A DNA stretch of 64,000 nucleotides from Crocodylus rhombifer (Eukaryota > Chordata > Crocodylia > Crocodylidae). A program made the position numbers and the translations under genes. Position 1 is the first letter of the stretch. Every line of letters starts with the position of its first letter. Shown piece by piece: positions 45,081 through 56,818 of the stretch. The DNA lies in NCBI GenBank assembly GCA_038503035.1, contig JAVSML010024618.1, positions 103,895-167,894 of the forward strand, read 5' to 3'. The notes under the pieces are model-generated. The model did not search any database, was not told the DNA's origin, and saw nothing but the letters and a program-made list of their open reading frames with translations.

Positions 45081-45399
45081 ACAGGTCTGGATGTTCCCCA
45101 GCCAGGACTTTGTGTGTGCATGTTAGGTGGAGGTTATGGCATCTCCTACTCACCTGTCACCAGGGCATCGTTGGTCCTGGCATCTACAGGGCTGCCGCGC
45201 TGCCAGCAGTCCCATCAGGCCTCTCTACCCTGGCAGTGTGCAGTTTTAGTGGTCATGTCCAAGACGTGGGGCCTCCTCCTTCCCCACAGCCCCAATCCCA
45301 TACCTCCAAGTTAGTCCTGTCAGGGGAATGAGCTCAGCAGGCACATGTTGTTCCCCTGCTGGCTGGTGATGCAGTTAGTGCCCCCTCCAGCTGAAAGTG

Positions 45400-47480
45400 G
45401 GGCATTACTTGGTTTTTCAAAACCTCTAAAAAGAAAACTGGTGCAGACGGAGTGAGGAGGATGGCACTCAGTCCATCTGCAGGTGGAGTTTGGGGAAGCT
45501 CAGCAGCGGGAGGTTCACCTTTAGGAACACCAACTGCTCCACCAATGTAGGATCCAAGCAGGTGCGGTGGGGTGAAACAACATCCCCAGCAATGCTGAAC
45601 ACCGTCTCGCTTGAAACACTCGTTGGTGGACAGGACAGGTGTTGCCACATCTGGCTGCAGCTTGCCCAGTAGGCCAAGGGGTCACAGTCCAGTGGCTTCA
45701 CATCCACAGCAAGATAGGTAGCCACTGAAGCCTTTGCACTAGCTGCCCATGACCCACATTGGCAGTGGCTGGTGAGGAGGAGACTGGCTGGTGCTGGGAG
45801 TGCTGGGATGGGAAAATGGATCTTCCTCTTCCACATCCCCTCGCCTCTGCACCTCAGCCTCCCTTTGTTCACCAGCACCTGCATTCAGTGATCAAGGGTT
45901 TTGGGGCTACCAGTGCACATGCTCCCCTTCATCCTCCGGTCGCATGTGCCCACCATCATGTGGACTGTACTGGACCACAAGGGATCCAGCCATCTCCTGA
46001 TGCCCTCCTTCAGCCGCCTCACCAGTGCCTACACATCTGGTGACAGTGGCCTGCCCCAGCCAGGAAAACTGATCCCCTGGAAGCTCTCCAATTGTTTCTC
46101 CAGTTGCCTCACTATGGGGACCACCTGGCTGAGGAGGGGATCACCAGGGCTAAGGGTCTCGGTGGCCTTGAGGAAGGGCTTGAGGACCACCAACATATAG
46201 GAGATGGTACCCCACTCAGCTCTGTTCAGGGGGGCGCTGATCTCTATCTCCCCAAGCAAGGCCATCTCATAGATGGCCTTCTGTTGCTCCACCAGCCTCT
46301 TGAGCATCAGGTGTGTGGAGTTCCATCGAGCCTCCACATCCTGGATGATTCTGTGCTGTGGGATGCTGAGCTCTGCCTGTTTCTCCTGCAGCATTTTGCC
46401 CCCCTTGATGCTGTGGTGGAAGTAGCTCGCTACCTTCCTGCATTTCAAAATCGGCTGGCTTGTAGCAGTACTGGTGGTGGCACCATCATCGGCAGCCCTG
46501 TCCCCCACCAAGACATCCCTCACTATTAGGTGCAGCCTGTGTGCCACACAGTAGATACTAACAAAGTTGGCATCACAGATAGCCTTGACCATATTGGCCC
46601 TGTTGTTGGTGACCATGAACCCGCAGGTGAGCTTGGTCTGCCCAACAAGCCACCCCTGCACCATGCTGTTCATGGCCCCCATGATCTCCCTTGCTGTGTG
46701 GGACTCATCCAGCACCTCAGCTTGCAGTAGAGCCCACCGATGGCCTGACTGATCGCACCAGTGCCCCATGAGGGAGAGGTAGGTGTGATCGCCACCCTAG
46801 CTACTCCAGATGTTGGAGGTGAAGTGCAAGGCTCCTTGCGGCCCTGACTTGTGCAGCTCCTCCCTCAAGTACTCCCTGCATGCCTGATACAGGGAGGGCA
46901 CCACCGCCCTGCTAAAGATGGTGCAGGCACTTTGTAAAATGGGGCCGGAAGTGCTATGAACCACCTGAACCCTGATCACTCAGCTAGGGAGAAGGGCTGG
47001 CTATCCAGAGCAAACATCTACCCAATGCTCTAAGTGATCTCATGCTCCTTGGGAACGCGCCCCCATTTCTGTCCACATTTCCCCCACTGGTCTAGGGTGG
47101 CCTGCCTCTGCTTTGGGGAGAAGGGGGCTTTGGAGCAAGTGGGGGACTTCCCTTTCAGCGCACACACACTGGTGCCAGGCTGAGGATGAGGAGGAAGAAG
47201 GGCAAGGGGCTCAGATGCAGCAGCATGGCCGTGGTGAAGTGTTTCACGTCTTTGCCACGGCTCATGTGCCTTTGGCAGTGCTGGCAGATGGCAAACCTGG
47301 GATCATCTGCCACCTCAAAATGATCCCACACTACACTACTCCCCTGATTCTGGGTTGAGGGACAGGATCCTGCCTTACCCCACTCCTCAGCAGGCTGAGG
47401 CTCAACAGCAGGAGGAGCTGCCTCAGCTGAGCCACTTGCCTCCACAACCTCAGCCTCCTCTGAGGTGCTGCTTTCTGGAG
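45400..47480 (-). pseudogene. hAT-superfamily transposase with BED finger, inactivated
   Basis: The N-terminal block (47155-47445) has VVWDHFEVADDPRFAICQHC and FTTAMLLHL, a BED zinc finger that keeps CxxC and one His but lacks the last His. The middle (46029-46979) has LHFTSNIWSS, DESHTAREIMGAMNSMV, CGFMVTNNRANMVKAI, YCVAHRLHLIVRD and QDVEARWNSTHLMLKRL, the RNase H-like core. The first two catalytic Asp of hAT transposases (LTxDxWTS and VTDNAxNM) both read Asn. The C-terminal block (45468-45884) has DCDPLAYWAS, PPTSVSSETVFSIAGDVVSP and LVEQLVFLKVNLPLL, the hATC dimerisation region. Stops and frame changes separate the blocks. Confidence 0.88.
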
Positions 47481-48005
47481 GAGACCTGGGTCTAGGGGAA
47501 ATTTAAGGGGTTTGGAGCACTAACTCTGATTCCCCCTCAGTCCCCAGAATTACCTGAGCCAGCGTGCTCAACATCCCTTTTTCTGGCTCCAGCTCCTCCT
47601 CTGGTCGTGGGAAGGTCATGCTGAGAGCTGAAATTCAGGTGGAAGAGGCAGTGATTCCACTAATGGTGCCCACTTCTGGACTCAGTGGAGGCCGCGCAGG
47701 TGCAGGGACGTTAGGTGCAGACACTGCTCCCACCGCCTGGCTTCCACTGGCAGCACTGATGTCATGGCTGCTTGGGAATAGAATGCGCCTGTGTTTGGGA
47801 CGGGGGAGCAGGGGCTTGCAGCTCTAGCTCTCTCCTTTCCCCCTCTCCCTCCCCTGCCAAAAGACCTGGCACCTGCCTTTCCAGCATGCTTCATATTGAT
47901 CTTTCCTGTGCTGCAAACGGTCTGTGTGTGTGTGTGTGAATCCTTTTGTGTATCTATCTGTCTTGTTCTCCTGTGAATATCTGTGTCTATCTTGTGCTGT
48001 GAATG
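47481..48005. other. Flank of the hAT transposase, with a (TG)n microsatellite
   Basis: Probably upstream sequence of the minus-strand transposase. A (TG)n run lies at about 47921-47938. No terminal repeat was identified. Confidence 0.4.
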
Positions 48006-48012
48006 AAATTAT

Positions 48013-49178
48013 AGTTTCATAGTTTCTAGGGTTGGAAGGGACCTGAGTAGATCATCTAGTCCGACTCCCTGCCATGGCTGGAAAGATTACTGGGGTCAAA
48101 TGACCCCAGCAAGGTGTTCATCTAACCTCCTCTTAAAGACCTCCAGGGTAGGAGTCAGCACCACTTCTCTTGGAACTTGGTTCCAGGCCCTAGCTGCCCT
48201 GACCGTGAAGTAGCGCCTCCTGATATCTAGCCTAAATCTACCCTCTACCAGCTTGTGACCGTTATTCCTGGTCACTCCTGGCAGTGCATGGGTGAACAGG
48301 GACTTCCCCAGTGCCTTCTGGTCCCCTCTGACTAGTTTGTAACAGGCCACTAGATCCCCCCTCAGCCTTCTCTTGTGGAGGCTGAACAGGTTCAGGTCCC
48401 GTAGCCTCTCTTCATAAGGCCTGCCCTGCTGCCCCCTGATCATGCGAGTGGCCCTCCTCTGGACCCTCTCCATGTTGTCCACATCCCTCTTGAAGTGCGG
48501 CACCCAGAACTGGACGCAGTACTCCAGCTACAGCCTGACCAGTGCCGCAAAGAGGGGGAGGATCACCTCCTTGGACCTGCTCGAGATGCATCTGTGGATG
48601 AATGACAAGGTATGGTTGGCCTTCTTGACTGCATCCCCACACTGCCGGCCCATGTTCATCTTGGAGTCAATGATGACTCCAGGATCCTTTTCTGCCTCTG
48701 TACTGACAAGAAGGGAGTTCCCCAACCTGTAGGTATGGTGCCAGTTGTTCCTCCCCAGGTGCAACACTTTGCACTTGTCTGTGTTGAATCCCATCCTGTT
48801 CTCATCTGCCCACCCTTGTAACCTGTCTAGGTCCGATTGTAGCCTATTGCTCCCTTCTAGTGTGCCCACATCCCCCCACATCTTAGTGTCATCAGCAAAT
48901 TTGAACAGGGTGCTTTTTACCCCCTCGTCCAAGTCACTGATGAACATGTTGAACAGTGCGGGCCCGAGGACCGAGCCCTGCAGAACCCCACTGCCTACAT
49001 CCCTCCGGGCTGAAAATGACCCATCCACCACCACTCTCTGGGTGCGGTCCTCCAGCCAGTTGGTGACCCATTTGACTGTGTGGGTATTGACACCACAGCC
49101 CCCCAGTTTCTTAATGAGAACAGGGTAAGAGACAGTGTCGAAGGCCTTCTGAAAGTCCAGGAAGACTATGTCCACACA
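48013..49178 (-). pseudogene. CR1 LINE, 5'-truncated, with 7-bp target duplication
   Basis: The minus strand starts within RT at DIVFLDFQKAFDTVSYPVL and continues through LQGSVLGPALFNMFISDLDE, FKFADDTKMWGD (catalytic pair intact) and CKVLHLGRNNWHHTYRLGNS to MPHFKRDVDNMERVQRRATR and FRLDIRRRYFTVRAARAWN. The 3' end is CCCTAGAAACTATGAAACT. AAATTAT is found on both sides (48006-48012 and 49179-49185), a likely target duplication. Frames change near 48510. It looks among the younger CR1 copies in the window. Confidence 0.9.
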
Positions 49179-49185
49179 AAATTAT

Positions 49186-49587
49186 TTGTGTGTCTTCTTT
49201 CTGGGTCTCACTATATTGATACTTATTTCTAAACTTTCCGATTCATAAATCAAACCAAAAAAAACAAGAATTAACATTTCACATCATTCCACTCAGCATT
49301 TTTCTCACTTATTTACAAGTTTAGTAAGTGCTAAAATGTATTTATACAATGAATGAGCCTGCCTCCTCCAACACAGAGTGAGGCAAATTGCTCTGAGATC
49401 CAGAGTAATAGAAAAAGGGATTTTCTCAAGCCAAGCAAAAAACTTAGTTTGGTTCACAGGCAGTTCCAAAGTAATGGGAAAAAATATTTCGTGCAACAAA
49501 CATACCTATTAGTATTCAGGTCTGAAAGGACACCCACTTCCTGTGTGTTCCTGCCCTACACAAACTCACTAGAAATGGGAAGCGCCT
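49186..49587. other. Intronic sequence, nothing recognised
   Basis: AT-rich DNA between the CR1 and hAT copy 3. Confidence 0.45.
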
Positions 49588-49595
49588 GCTATATC

Positions 49596-52500
49596 TAGGG
49601 CTGCACAAAGCTTCAGTTCATGATTTGACTTGAAGAAGATTTGGCCTGATTTGGAGGCTGAATCTCTAAATCTGAATCAAATAGCTAGAAGCTTAAAACC
49701 TTCTGAATCGATTCGTAAAAGATTTAGAAGAGATTCAGAGATTCTGAAGATGGTCTTTCTGGGGGAAACAGAAACTTAGAACAGGGAGGGGGAGCAGGGG
49801 GTGGGGGGTGGAAGGACTGACATCTCTAGCAGGCCAGTGAGTGTGATTTCTCTCTGAGTGCCCTTCCAATCACAGTGTCTGGGGGAGGGACATAGAAACA
49901 GTATAAAAGCCTCTGTCTGCAGGCTTGCTGTGCCTTTTGTGAGCTGGTTCTGAGCAAGCAACAGTGTCAGAAAGGTAGTGAACTGCCTGGCTTGCTTCCT
50001 AGTTAGTCAGCTGCATGCTCGTTTTTGTTCTTAAAAAGGATTGGATAGCATATATGTTAGCTTATCTTAGCTTAGCTTAGCTTAGAATCTTGCTACTTAA
50101 TACTTAGCCAATTAATTTATTTCAAGTTATATTTGTTCTCTTTTTTTTTTTTGCAAACTTTTAAAACAGAAAGCTCAGTGTTTTCTCTGGCCCTGTGATC
50201 CATCACTGTACAGGGAAGCACACATTACACACACTCACACGTCATGGAAGAAGTCAGATATTCATAGAAAAAGAAGAGCTTGTATATAGTTATTACATTA
50301 GCTATTAATATTATTATAGTTAGTTTTAATAGTTTACACACTGACTAAAGACAACACAGAAGGAGTCAGATAGAGATTCAGAAAGAAACACAGAACAGTA
50401 CAGTAGGCCTGTGCGAGCAGGCAGGTATTCGATCCGGCTTCAGATCCAGCTGCTTCAGATGCCAGGGATCCAATCCGGAGATCCGGACCGGGTTCCCGCT
50501 TTGATCCGGCTCCGAGCTTCTGAGCTACCTCGGAGATCCAGCCATAGGATATAATGGGGGATCAATGAAATATCTATAACTTTGTTTTTGTCCAATTTAG
50601 ATGAAACTTGCAGGGCTGGTAGCTTCTGCTGAGAGCATGAAGCCTGCCAGGTTTCAAAAAGATAAATGCAGGAGTTTTGGGGGAACTGCACCCCAGATTC
50701 TTAAAACTCAGGTCATGAGTATGTGTTACACCACAGTGGGGTCAAAATCGCAGGGGTAATGGCCCCTGGTGAGGCCACAAAGCCTGCTAAGTTTCAGGAA
50801 GATAGGTGCAGGAGTTTGGGGGAAACTGCACCTCAAGCTGCTGACAGGCAAAACTCATGACACGGATGCTTGTGCAACTGTCTGTCTCTATCTTGGGGCA
50901 GTTGATTGTCTGTATCGATTATTTCCTCTCCTTAGTCTGTGGTTTTGTAGGTGTTAATCATTGCTAATTAACTAATTATCTAGTGGCTACTAGTAGCTAG
51001 GTTCTGTGTCTTGAGCTAGTTCCTGAGTCACGAGTTTTGCCTGTCAGTAGCTAGAGGTGCAGGGCCCCAGAACCCAGAAGCCCTGCACCAATCTCCGTGA
51101 CAGCTGGCAGGCTTCATGGCCTCAGCAGGGGCTAGCAGGCCTGCAGCTTTCACCCTGCTGTGCCTTAACACACACGATGTCATCCATGTCATGAGTTTTG
51201 CTTGTCCGCAGCTTGAGGTGCAGTTTCCACCAAACCCCTGCACCTATCACCTTGAAACTTGGCAGGCTTTGTGGCCTAACCAGGGACCACCATCCCTGCA
51301 GTTTTGACCCCACTGTGGTGTAACACATACACATGACCTTGAGTTTTCAACAATTTGGGGTGTAGTTCCCCCTGAACTTCTGCACCGATCTTCTTGAAAC
51401 TTGGCAGGCTTCATGCTTTTAGAAGTGGGTACCATCCCTACAAGTTTCATTCAAATCAGGCATAAAACAACAAAGTTATATATATTTCATTGGTTCCCCA
51501 TTATACCCTATGGCTGGATCTCCAAAGCGGCTCCGAAGATTTTCCGGAGGAGTTTGGAAGCTCTGAACTGCTTCAGAAAGCATAAAGAAGCCAGAACTTT
51601 GATCCAGACATGCTGCTTCAGGTGCCGAAGTGTCCAAAGCTACTCCAGATCCGAAGCATGATCTGAAGCCTATAGTACAGTAAAGAAACACAACCCAGAA
51701 GAAGGAGAGAGAGAAGTCAGACAGTCACCCATTCAGAGTCAGGGCAGAAAGCACATCACTGAACAACAACACACACATGCACCATATACTTTATTACAAT
51801 CAATCAATAATCAAGCCACAGTCTACTGCACAAAGTGAAGCAAACAAATCAGAAAAGCTAGAAGGGCAAGAAGAAGTCCTAAAGTCACCCAGTTGGAGTC
51901 AGGGCAGAGAGCACATCACCGAACAACAGGTGAGCTCAGCTTAGCTGCCTGAGATGCCAGCTTTTGAGTTGAAAAAGCCTATGTCAAGCTGAAGAAGCTC
52001 CTGCAGTTTCTGTCTCTTGGTCCTGGATGGAAGGAATAGTAAAAAAGCCAGAGGCTGGCCTGGCAAGAAATGCAGGCAAAAAAGCTAGTCAGTGAAAATG
52101 GAAATGAAGGCATCAGGGATGAGGAACAGGCTGGGGTGGACGGGGAGGAAAGGGGGATGTAGCAGCGCAGGTAAAATTGCAGAGGTACCTGGAGAGTCAG
52201 ATGTCCAGCAGGTTGTAGTGTGTCAGCATTCCACTGACTCTACTAGTGCTGAGTCACCTAAGTTATTTTTACCTGTCTCTATTTACAGTGGTGGACCGGG
52301 ATGAGGCTGTAGTGGAGGAGACCTCACTGGGGCACACTGCAGTGTTGGGCAGAAGCCCCAGTCCCAGGAAGGGCACACCTGAATACACACACAGTGTCAC
52401 CCACCCATGTCATGAGTTTTGTCTGCCTGCAGCCAGAGGTGCTGGTCCCCAGAACCCAGATTTCCCCTGCACCTATGTCCTTGACAGCTGGCAGGCTTCG

Positions 52501-53048
52501 TGGCTGCATCAGGGCCTGGCAGGCCTGTAGCAGTTTTCTTCACCCCCCTGCACCCTAAGACAGACACAGCTGGCAAGCTTCATGGCCACAGCAGGGCTGA
52601 GCAGGCCTTTAGTTTTCACCCCCCTGTGCTCCAAGACAGATACAGTCACACAAGCACCTATGTCACAAGTTTTGCCTGTTAGCAGCTAGAGGTGCAGGGC
52701 CTCAGAACCCCCATGCACCTATCTCTTTGACAGCTGGCAGATGCAGTTTCCCAGAAACCCCAGCACCTGTCACCTTCAAACTTGGGAAGCACCATGCCCT
52801 CCACAAAGGCTACCATCCCTGAAAGTTTCATCTGAATCAGCCAAAAAAACAGCAAAGTTATAGATATTTCATTGACTCCCCATTTTATTCTATGGCCTGA
52901 TCTCCAAATCTCTCTGAATCAGCTCCGAATCTTCCAAAGCCGATTCAGCTGAATCAAATTGCAAAACTGATTCAAATCTCTGAATCAAATCGCTGGCATC
53001 TAAATTCACCGAATCCGAATTGAATAGTTCTCTAATTGGACAGGCCTA
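49596..53048. mobile_element. hAT-like element, copy 3, with perfect 8-bp target duplication
   Basis: The left end is TAGGGCTGCACAAAGCTTCAG and the right end TAATTGGACAGGCCTA. GCTATATC flanks it exactly (49588-49595 and 53049-53056). Subterminal DNA is rich in GAATC-type motifs on both sides. It contains a second foldback hAT element (50404-51672), a block shared with 95-425 (49905-50247), a reverse-oriented Penelope-like block (51930-52250), and the 52240-52400 unit shared with copy 1. Without the insert it is about 2.2 kb. It encodes no recognisable protein. Confidence 0.88.
50404..51672. mobile_element. Nested foldback hAT element with 8-bp duplication
   Basis: The left end is TAGGCCTGTGCGAGCAGGC and the right end GCATGATCTGAAGCCTA. 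Flanks are CAGTACAG (50396-50403) and TAGTACAG (51673-51680), 7 of 8 matching. The left arm (about 50540-50870) and right arm (about 51030-51500) are built from the same 130-150 base units in opposite orientation, so the element is a large imperfect inverted repeat around a roughly 150-base centre (50875-51025). It interrupts copy 3. Confidence 0.8.
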
Positions 53049-53056
53049 GCTATATC

Positions 53057-54190
53057 CTTGCATCCTGTTCTGGGGCCCTCTGCAAGTCAGTATGCTTCAG
53101 TGCTATAGCAGCCAGGGGTCTTCTACACATCAATTTTCTTGCTGTTCTCTTTTCCTGCATTTCAGAAATTGCTACTTGCTCAGTTTGTGAACTTTCTCCA
53201 CTTGCTTTATGCTCAAAATAAAACTCCATATATATATAAAACAGTATGATTGGTATTTAATACAACATGTTAAGATAGGTTCATTGACCCAATGTGGTAG
53301 AATTGGGACCCAGGGATGGCTATGACACCCCCTGGTGGCCTCATGACACTTGCTTTGCTTCGAATTTCTGAGTACTCTCTGAGTTCTCTTTTACCCACTT
53401 GTCTGTACCACCTTACTGTTAAATCTTACTGGGAGAAAAGGAGGCTGCCCAGGGTCCCAGAGTGAGCTTTTAAATGTTAGGTGGGCCCTCCCAGCCTATT
53501 GGTGCCCTAGGGCACGAATTACCTTAATGGCTAATCTTGTGGCCTCCAATCTCCCTTACAGCCACACACAATGCCTCCGAGGTGTTACCAATCACCATAT
53601 AAGTGGGCCCTTTGCCCCAAAACCACCAGGCCACCTCAGACGTCAGTTCCCTTGTTGGGGCCTCAGCTTTCTTGGCCTCCACCCCTCTGGCTGGCTCCTT
53701 TTTAGTGTGGACCCACTGTACTGGATCTGGCTTCCTGGGCTCCAGTCCTAGTTTTTTCCCATTTGGGCCCTGGTTCTCATGCCTCTTGGGCACTGGGCCA
53801 CCTGGCCTTGTTCTAGGCTGCAACCTTTTGCCTGGTCACCGCCTCGCTGCACCAGCCCCTGGCAAAGCTCAAAGCTGTCACGTGCCCCTCAGGCACTGCT
53901 GGGACCTCCATCTCCCTTTCAGTCCTGAGCCAGTTCACTGGTATAAACCATAACAAAAGAATCAGCTCACTGGCTGTAACCCAAATATCTAAGCATGCTG
54001 GTTGCATAGCACAGCACTTCTCATCCCATGCTTAGCTCCTTATAAGCTCTCAGACCCTTACTTATAGTTGCAGGGTCTCAGTCCATTTGCTTGAGCTCTA
54101 GCCATCTTGGAGCAGAGCTTCTTCCCAGGGAGCCTGCTTAGCCAGACTGACTCCCTGGCTCAGACTTTGAGCTTATTATTTCTCAAGCTC
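53057..54190. other. Unassigned sequence, possibly a repeat
   Basis: From 53290 onward the composition becomes pyrimidine-rich on the plus strand. A minus-strand frame at 53524-53823 (99 codons, Lys/Pro/Glu-rich) has no recognised motif. An LTR-like origin is possible, but no ends were identified. Confidence 0.35.
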
Positions 54191-55084
54191 TGCTCATGTC
54201 AGTCATGTGTAGGGTCCTGAAAAACATGTGATTTTGTGGACTGAGCAGATACCATGAAATTAGCCCCACACTGCAATGTTTAAGGGTCATGAGCCTGTGC
54301 CAGAAAAAAGCGTGAAAGCATAGGTTTCCCTTTGCAGCATGGCAGCATTCCAGCCTGTGAGAGGAAACCTGCACTTTCACAGCCTGCAAGTGGCTGCTGG
54401 GGGCATGGCCAGGATGCAGCCAGGCAGCCAAATTAAGGTAAGTGTATAGGGAGCAGAGGGGGAAGGCAGTTTGGTGGGCCATAGGCGGAGGGAGAAAATA
54501 TTATTGGGGGGGCTAAGTGTACACCCCCGCACAACCCAACAGGTAAGTTTGTGGAGGGAAAGGGGGTGGGGGGAGAGCGAAGGAGCATTGTGCAGGGGGC
54601 AGATCAAGTCCTCTGCAGTGAGGGATGGAGTAGGGTAGAGGCAGGGGCAGGGTGAATGGAGCCCCAAAGCAGATGGTGGGTCAGTTGAACCCTGGGCAGC
54701 TCATTCGGGGGGGTCTTGTCTCTACGTGCACCCCAAGAGAGGCACGAAGGGCACCCCCCCCCCAGATTTGTGCATGAAGTGGAGGTGAGCTGCTGCTGCA
54801 GGCTGGGCTCTGTGCCTGCTGCTGTTGCTTCAAGAGCCACATGATGGCATGTGTTTGCCGCCGCTGGGCAAGCAGGCAGGCAGGGATGCAGTGCAGCGCG
54901 GAGGCAGCAGCAGGCACATATGGCTCCCCAGCCATACACTAATTGGGTGTTTCTAATTGGGCTTGCTGGCTGGCTAGTCTGTAAGGGTAGCTTATTGCAG
55001 CTGGCCAGCCTGTTTGCCCTATTAGGGCTTGGCTCGGCTGCCTGTGGACCTGCCCAGTTTGCAGCTTACAGCTCTGCAACCCAT
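54191..55084. other. Unassigned GC-rich sequence
   Basis: G-rich plus strand with several G or C runs (54504-54511, 54754-54764). No gene was recognised. Confidence 0.35.
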
Positions 55085-55530
55085 ACGAGGGCCACTCGTA
55101 TGATCAGGGGACAGCAGGGCAGGCCCTATGAGGACAGGCTGAGGGACCTGAACCTGTTCACCCTCCAAAAGAGAAGGCTGAGGGGGCATCTTGTGGCCTG
55201 TTATAAACTAGTCAGGGGGGATCAGCAGGCATTGGGGAAGTCACTATTCCCCCATGCACTGCCAGGAGTGACCAGGAATAACGGTCACAAGCTGGCAGAG
55301 GGTAGGTTTAGGTTAGATATCAGGAGGCGCTGCTTCACGGTCAGGGCAGCTAGGGTCTGGAACCAGCTTCCAAGAGAAGTGGTGCAGGCTTCTACCTTGG
55401 GGCTGTTTAAGAGGAGGTTGGATGAACATCTTGCTGGGGTCATTTGACCCCAGTGCTCTTTCCTGCCATGGCAGGGGGTCAGACTAGATGATCTGCTCAG
55501 GTCCCTTCCGACCCTAGAAACTATGAAACT
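55085..55530 (+). pseudogene. CR1 LINE 3' end
   Basis: TRMIRGQQGRPYEDRLRDLN, LFTLQKRRLRGHLVACYKL and FRLDIRRRCFTVRAARVWN read in one open frame to LDEHLAGVI and stop, followed by the untranslated tail ending CCCTAGAAACTATGAAACT. It is closely related to the 48013-49178 copy and only about 446 bases long, severely 5'-truncated. The frame is uninterrupted. Confidence 0.9.
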
Positions 55531-56661
55531 GCTCCCATGGGAAGTTACTCTTCAAAAGGGCCACCACCTGTGTAGCTATGAGTCTGCCTGATGGTGGCTG
55601 GCTGGTCTATTAACAGCTAGCCCAAATATTAACTCTCTGCCTGCCTGGAGCCAGCTCAGATTACTGCAGCTTCTCTTAAAATAATAGGAGCCCTCTGACT
55701 CCCTGTTACACCCAAGTTAAGTGTGCAAAATTGTGGCTGTGGCAATTCAAGTAACCATATGACTGGCAGGGTCCAGAAAAAAATAAACACCATCTCAAAC
55801 CTTCACTGCCTCATCCACAAAAGCAGTTCTATGGCCTAAAAGGAACTCAGTATGAAAAGACCCTTGAGCTTATTTTTAGCTGTAACTGACTTCAATGCAT
55901 CTGAAAGTAAGCAATTCACATGTGATGTCAATTGTAAGTTTGGTGTACCTTTGAACTGTTTTCAGATCTCGATAACGTGGTTCTTTTTCTCATTCCTCCA
56001 GGCTCCTCTCCCTATGGCACTTTCAGGCTAACATACCCATTCAGTACTGTTTTCAAAATGTGCTAAAACTGCAGTTTCTGGATACTCTTAAAGAAGTAAT
56101 GGGGTGAAGCACCAATCCAAAATCCAATATTTAGACCCATTGGTCCTTTGGGAAATCAAGTGCTGTAGTCTACAACTTTGGTCATTTCATTTTTATGCCA
56201 CAGTGCAAACCTAAAGGGATACTCTATCAATAGTTATCCTAACATATATACAAACACTTGAAACTTTGTTGTCAACTGCTTAGGCTGCATTTCAGGGCCA
56301 AAGTAATCACTGGAATAATCAGCTACATAATGAAGGGGCTAGTACTTTGACCTTAGACTGCAGTTTGTCGTTTCATAACCATGACAGTGCATTAAAACAA
56401 ACAGTTAATGGAACAGGACACTTAAGCACACACACCCCCACCCCCACAAGTGAATTTTTCAGCAATTATAATTCCCTATGAAATTTTATAGTAGAAAAGT
56501 TTTCATTAAGTTTGTTTTTGGAATTGTTAATGAAATTCCACACATGAAGAGTCCAAAAATTCAAAAACACAGTTTTACCCCCATAAGCTCTCTAATGTAC
56601 AAGAGACTAGACAGAAAATAATATAAAAAATTCAAATATAGAGGAAAAATTGTTTAGTTAC
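55531..56661. other. SYN2 intron 2 sequence next to the exon, nothing recognised
   Basis: AT-rich, apparently unique sequence. Confidence 0.5.
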
Positions 56662-56719
56662 CTGTTCCACTTTTATGTCATAGTCTCCATGGACCTTTTT
56701 TCCACGAAAACTCTTGGCC
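56662..56719 (-). CDS. SYN2: SYN2 coding exon (probable exon 2), start of domain C
   Basis: On the minus strand a pyrimidine-rich tract and CAG acceptor (TCTTTTTCCAG) precede 58 bases, followed by the donor GTAACT. The first G completes a codon (TG|G, Trp) begun in the upstream exon; the other 57 bases read AKSFRGKKVHGDYDIKVEQ without a stop. Known synapsins have WAKxFRGKKxxGDYDIKVEQ at the start of domain C, the ATP-binding, actin- and vesicle-binding core. The exon ends in phase 0, which fits the next exon exactly. It is too short to appear as an open reading frame of normal size. A run of about 40 G (C on the transcript strand) lies 100 bases upstream of the acceptor. Confidence 0.93.
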
Positions 56720-56818
56720 CTGGAAAAAGAAAAATATTGCTATGTCAAGTACAGTAATAAATAAACTGGCTGCATTAGTGTACTTGAGAAAGAACATAGA
56801 ATCACAGGGGAAACGGCC

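Noticed and set aside
53524..53823. 99-codon minus-strand frame as a gene
   Set aside because: No known motif, and composition is like the repeats around it. Kept only as unassigned sequence.
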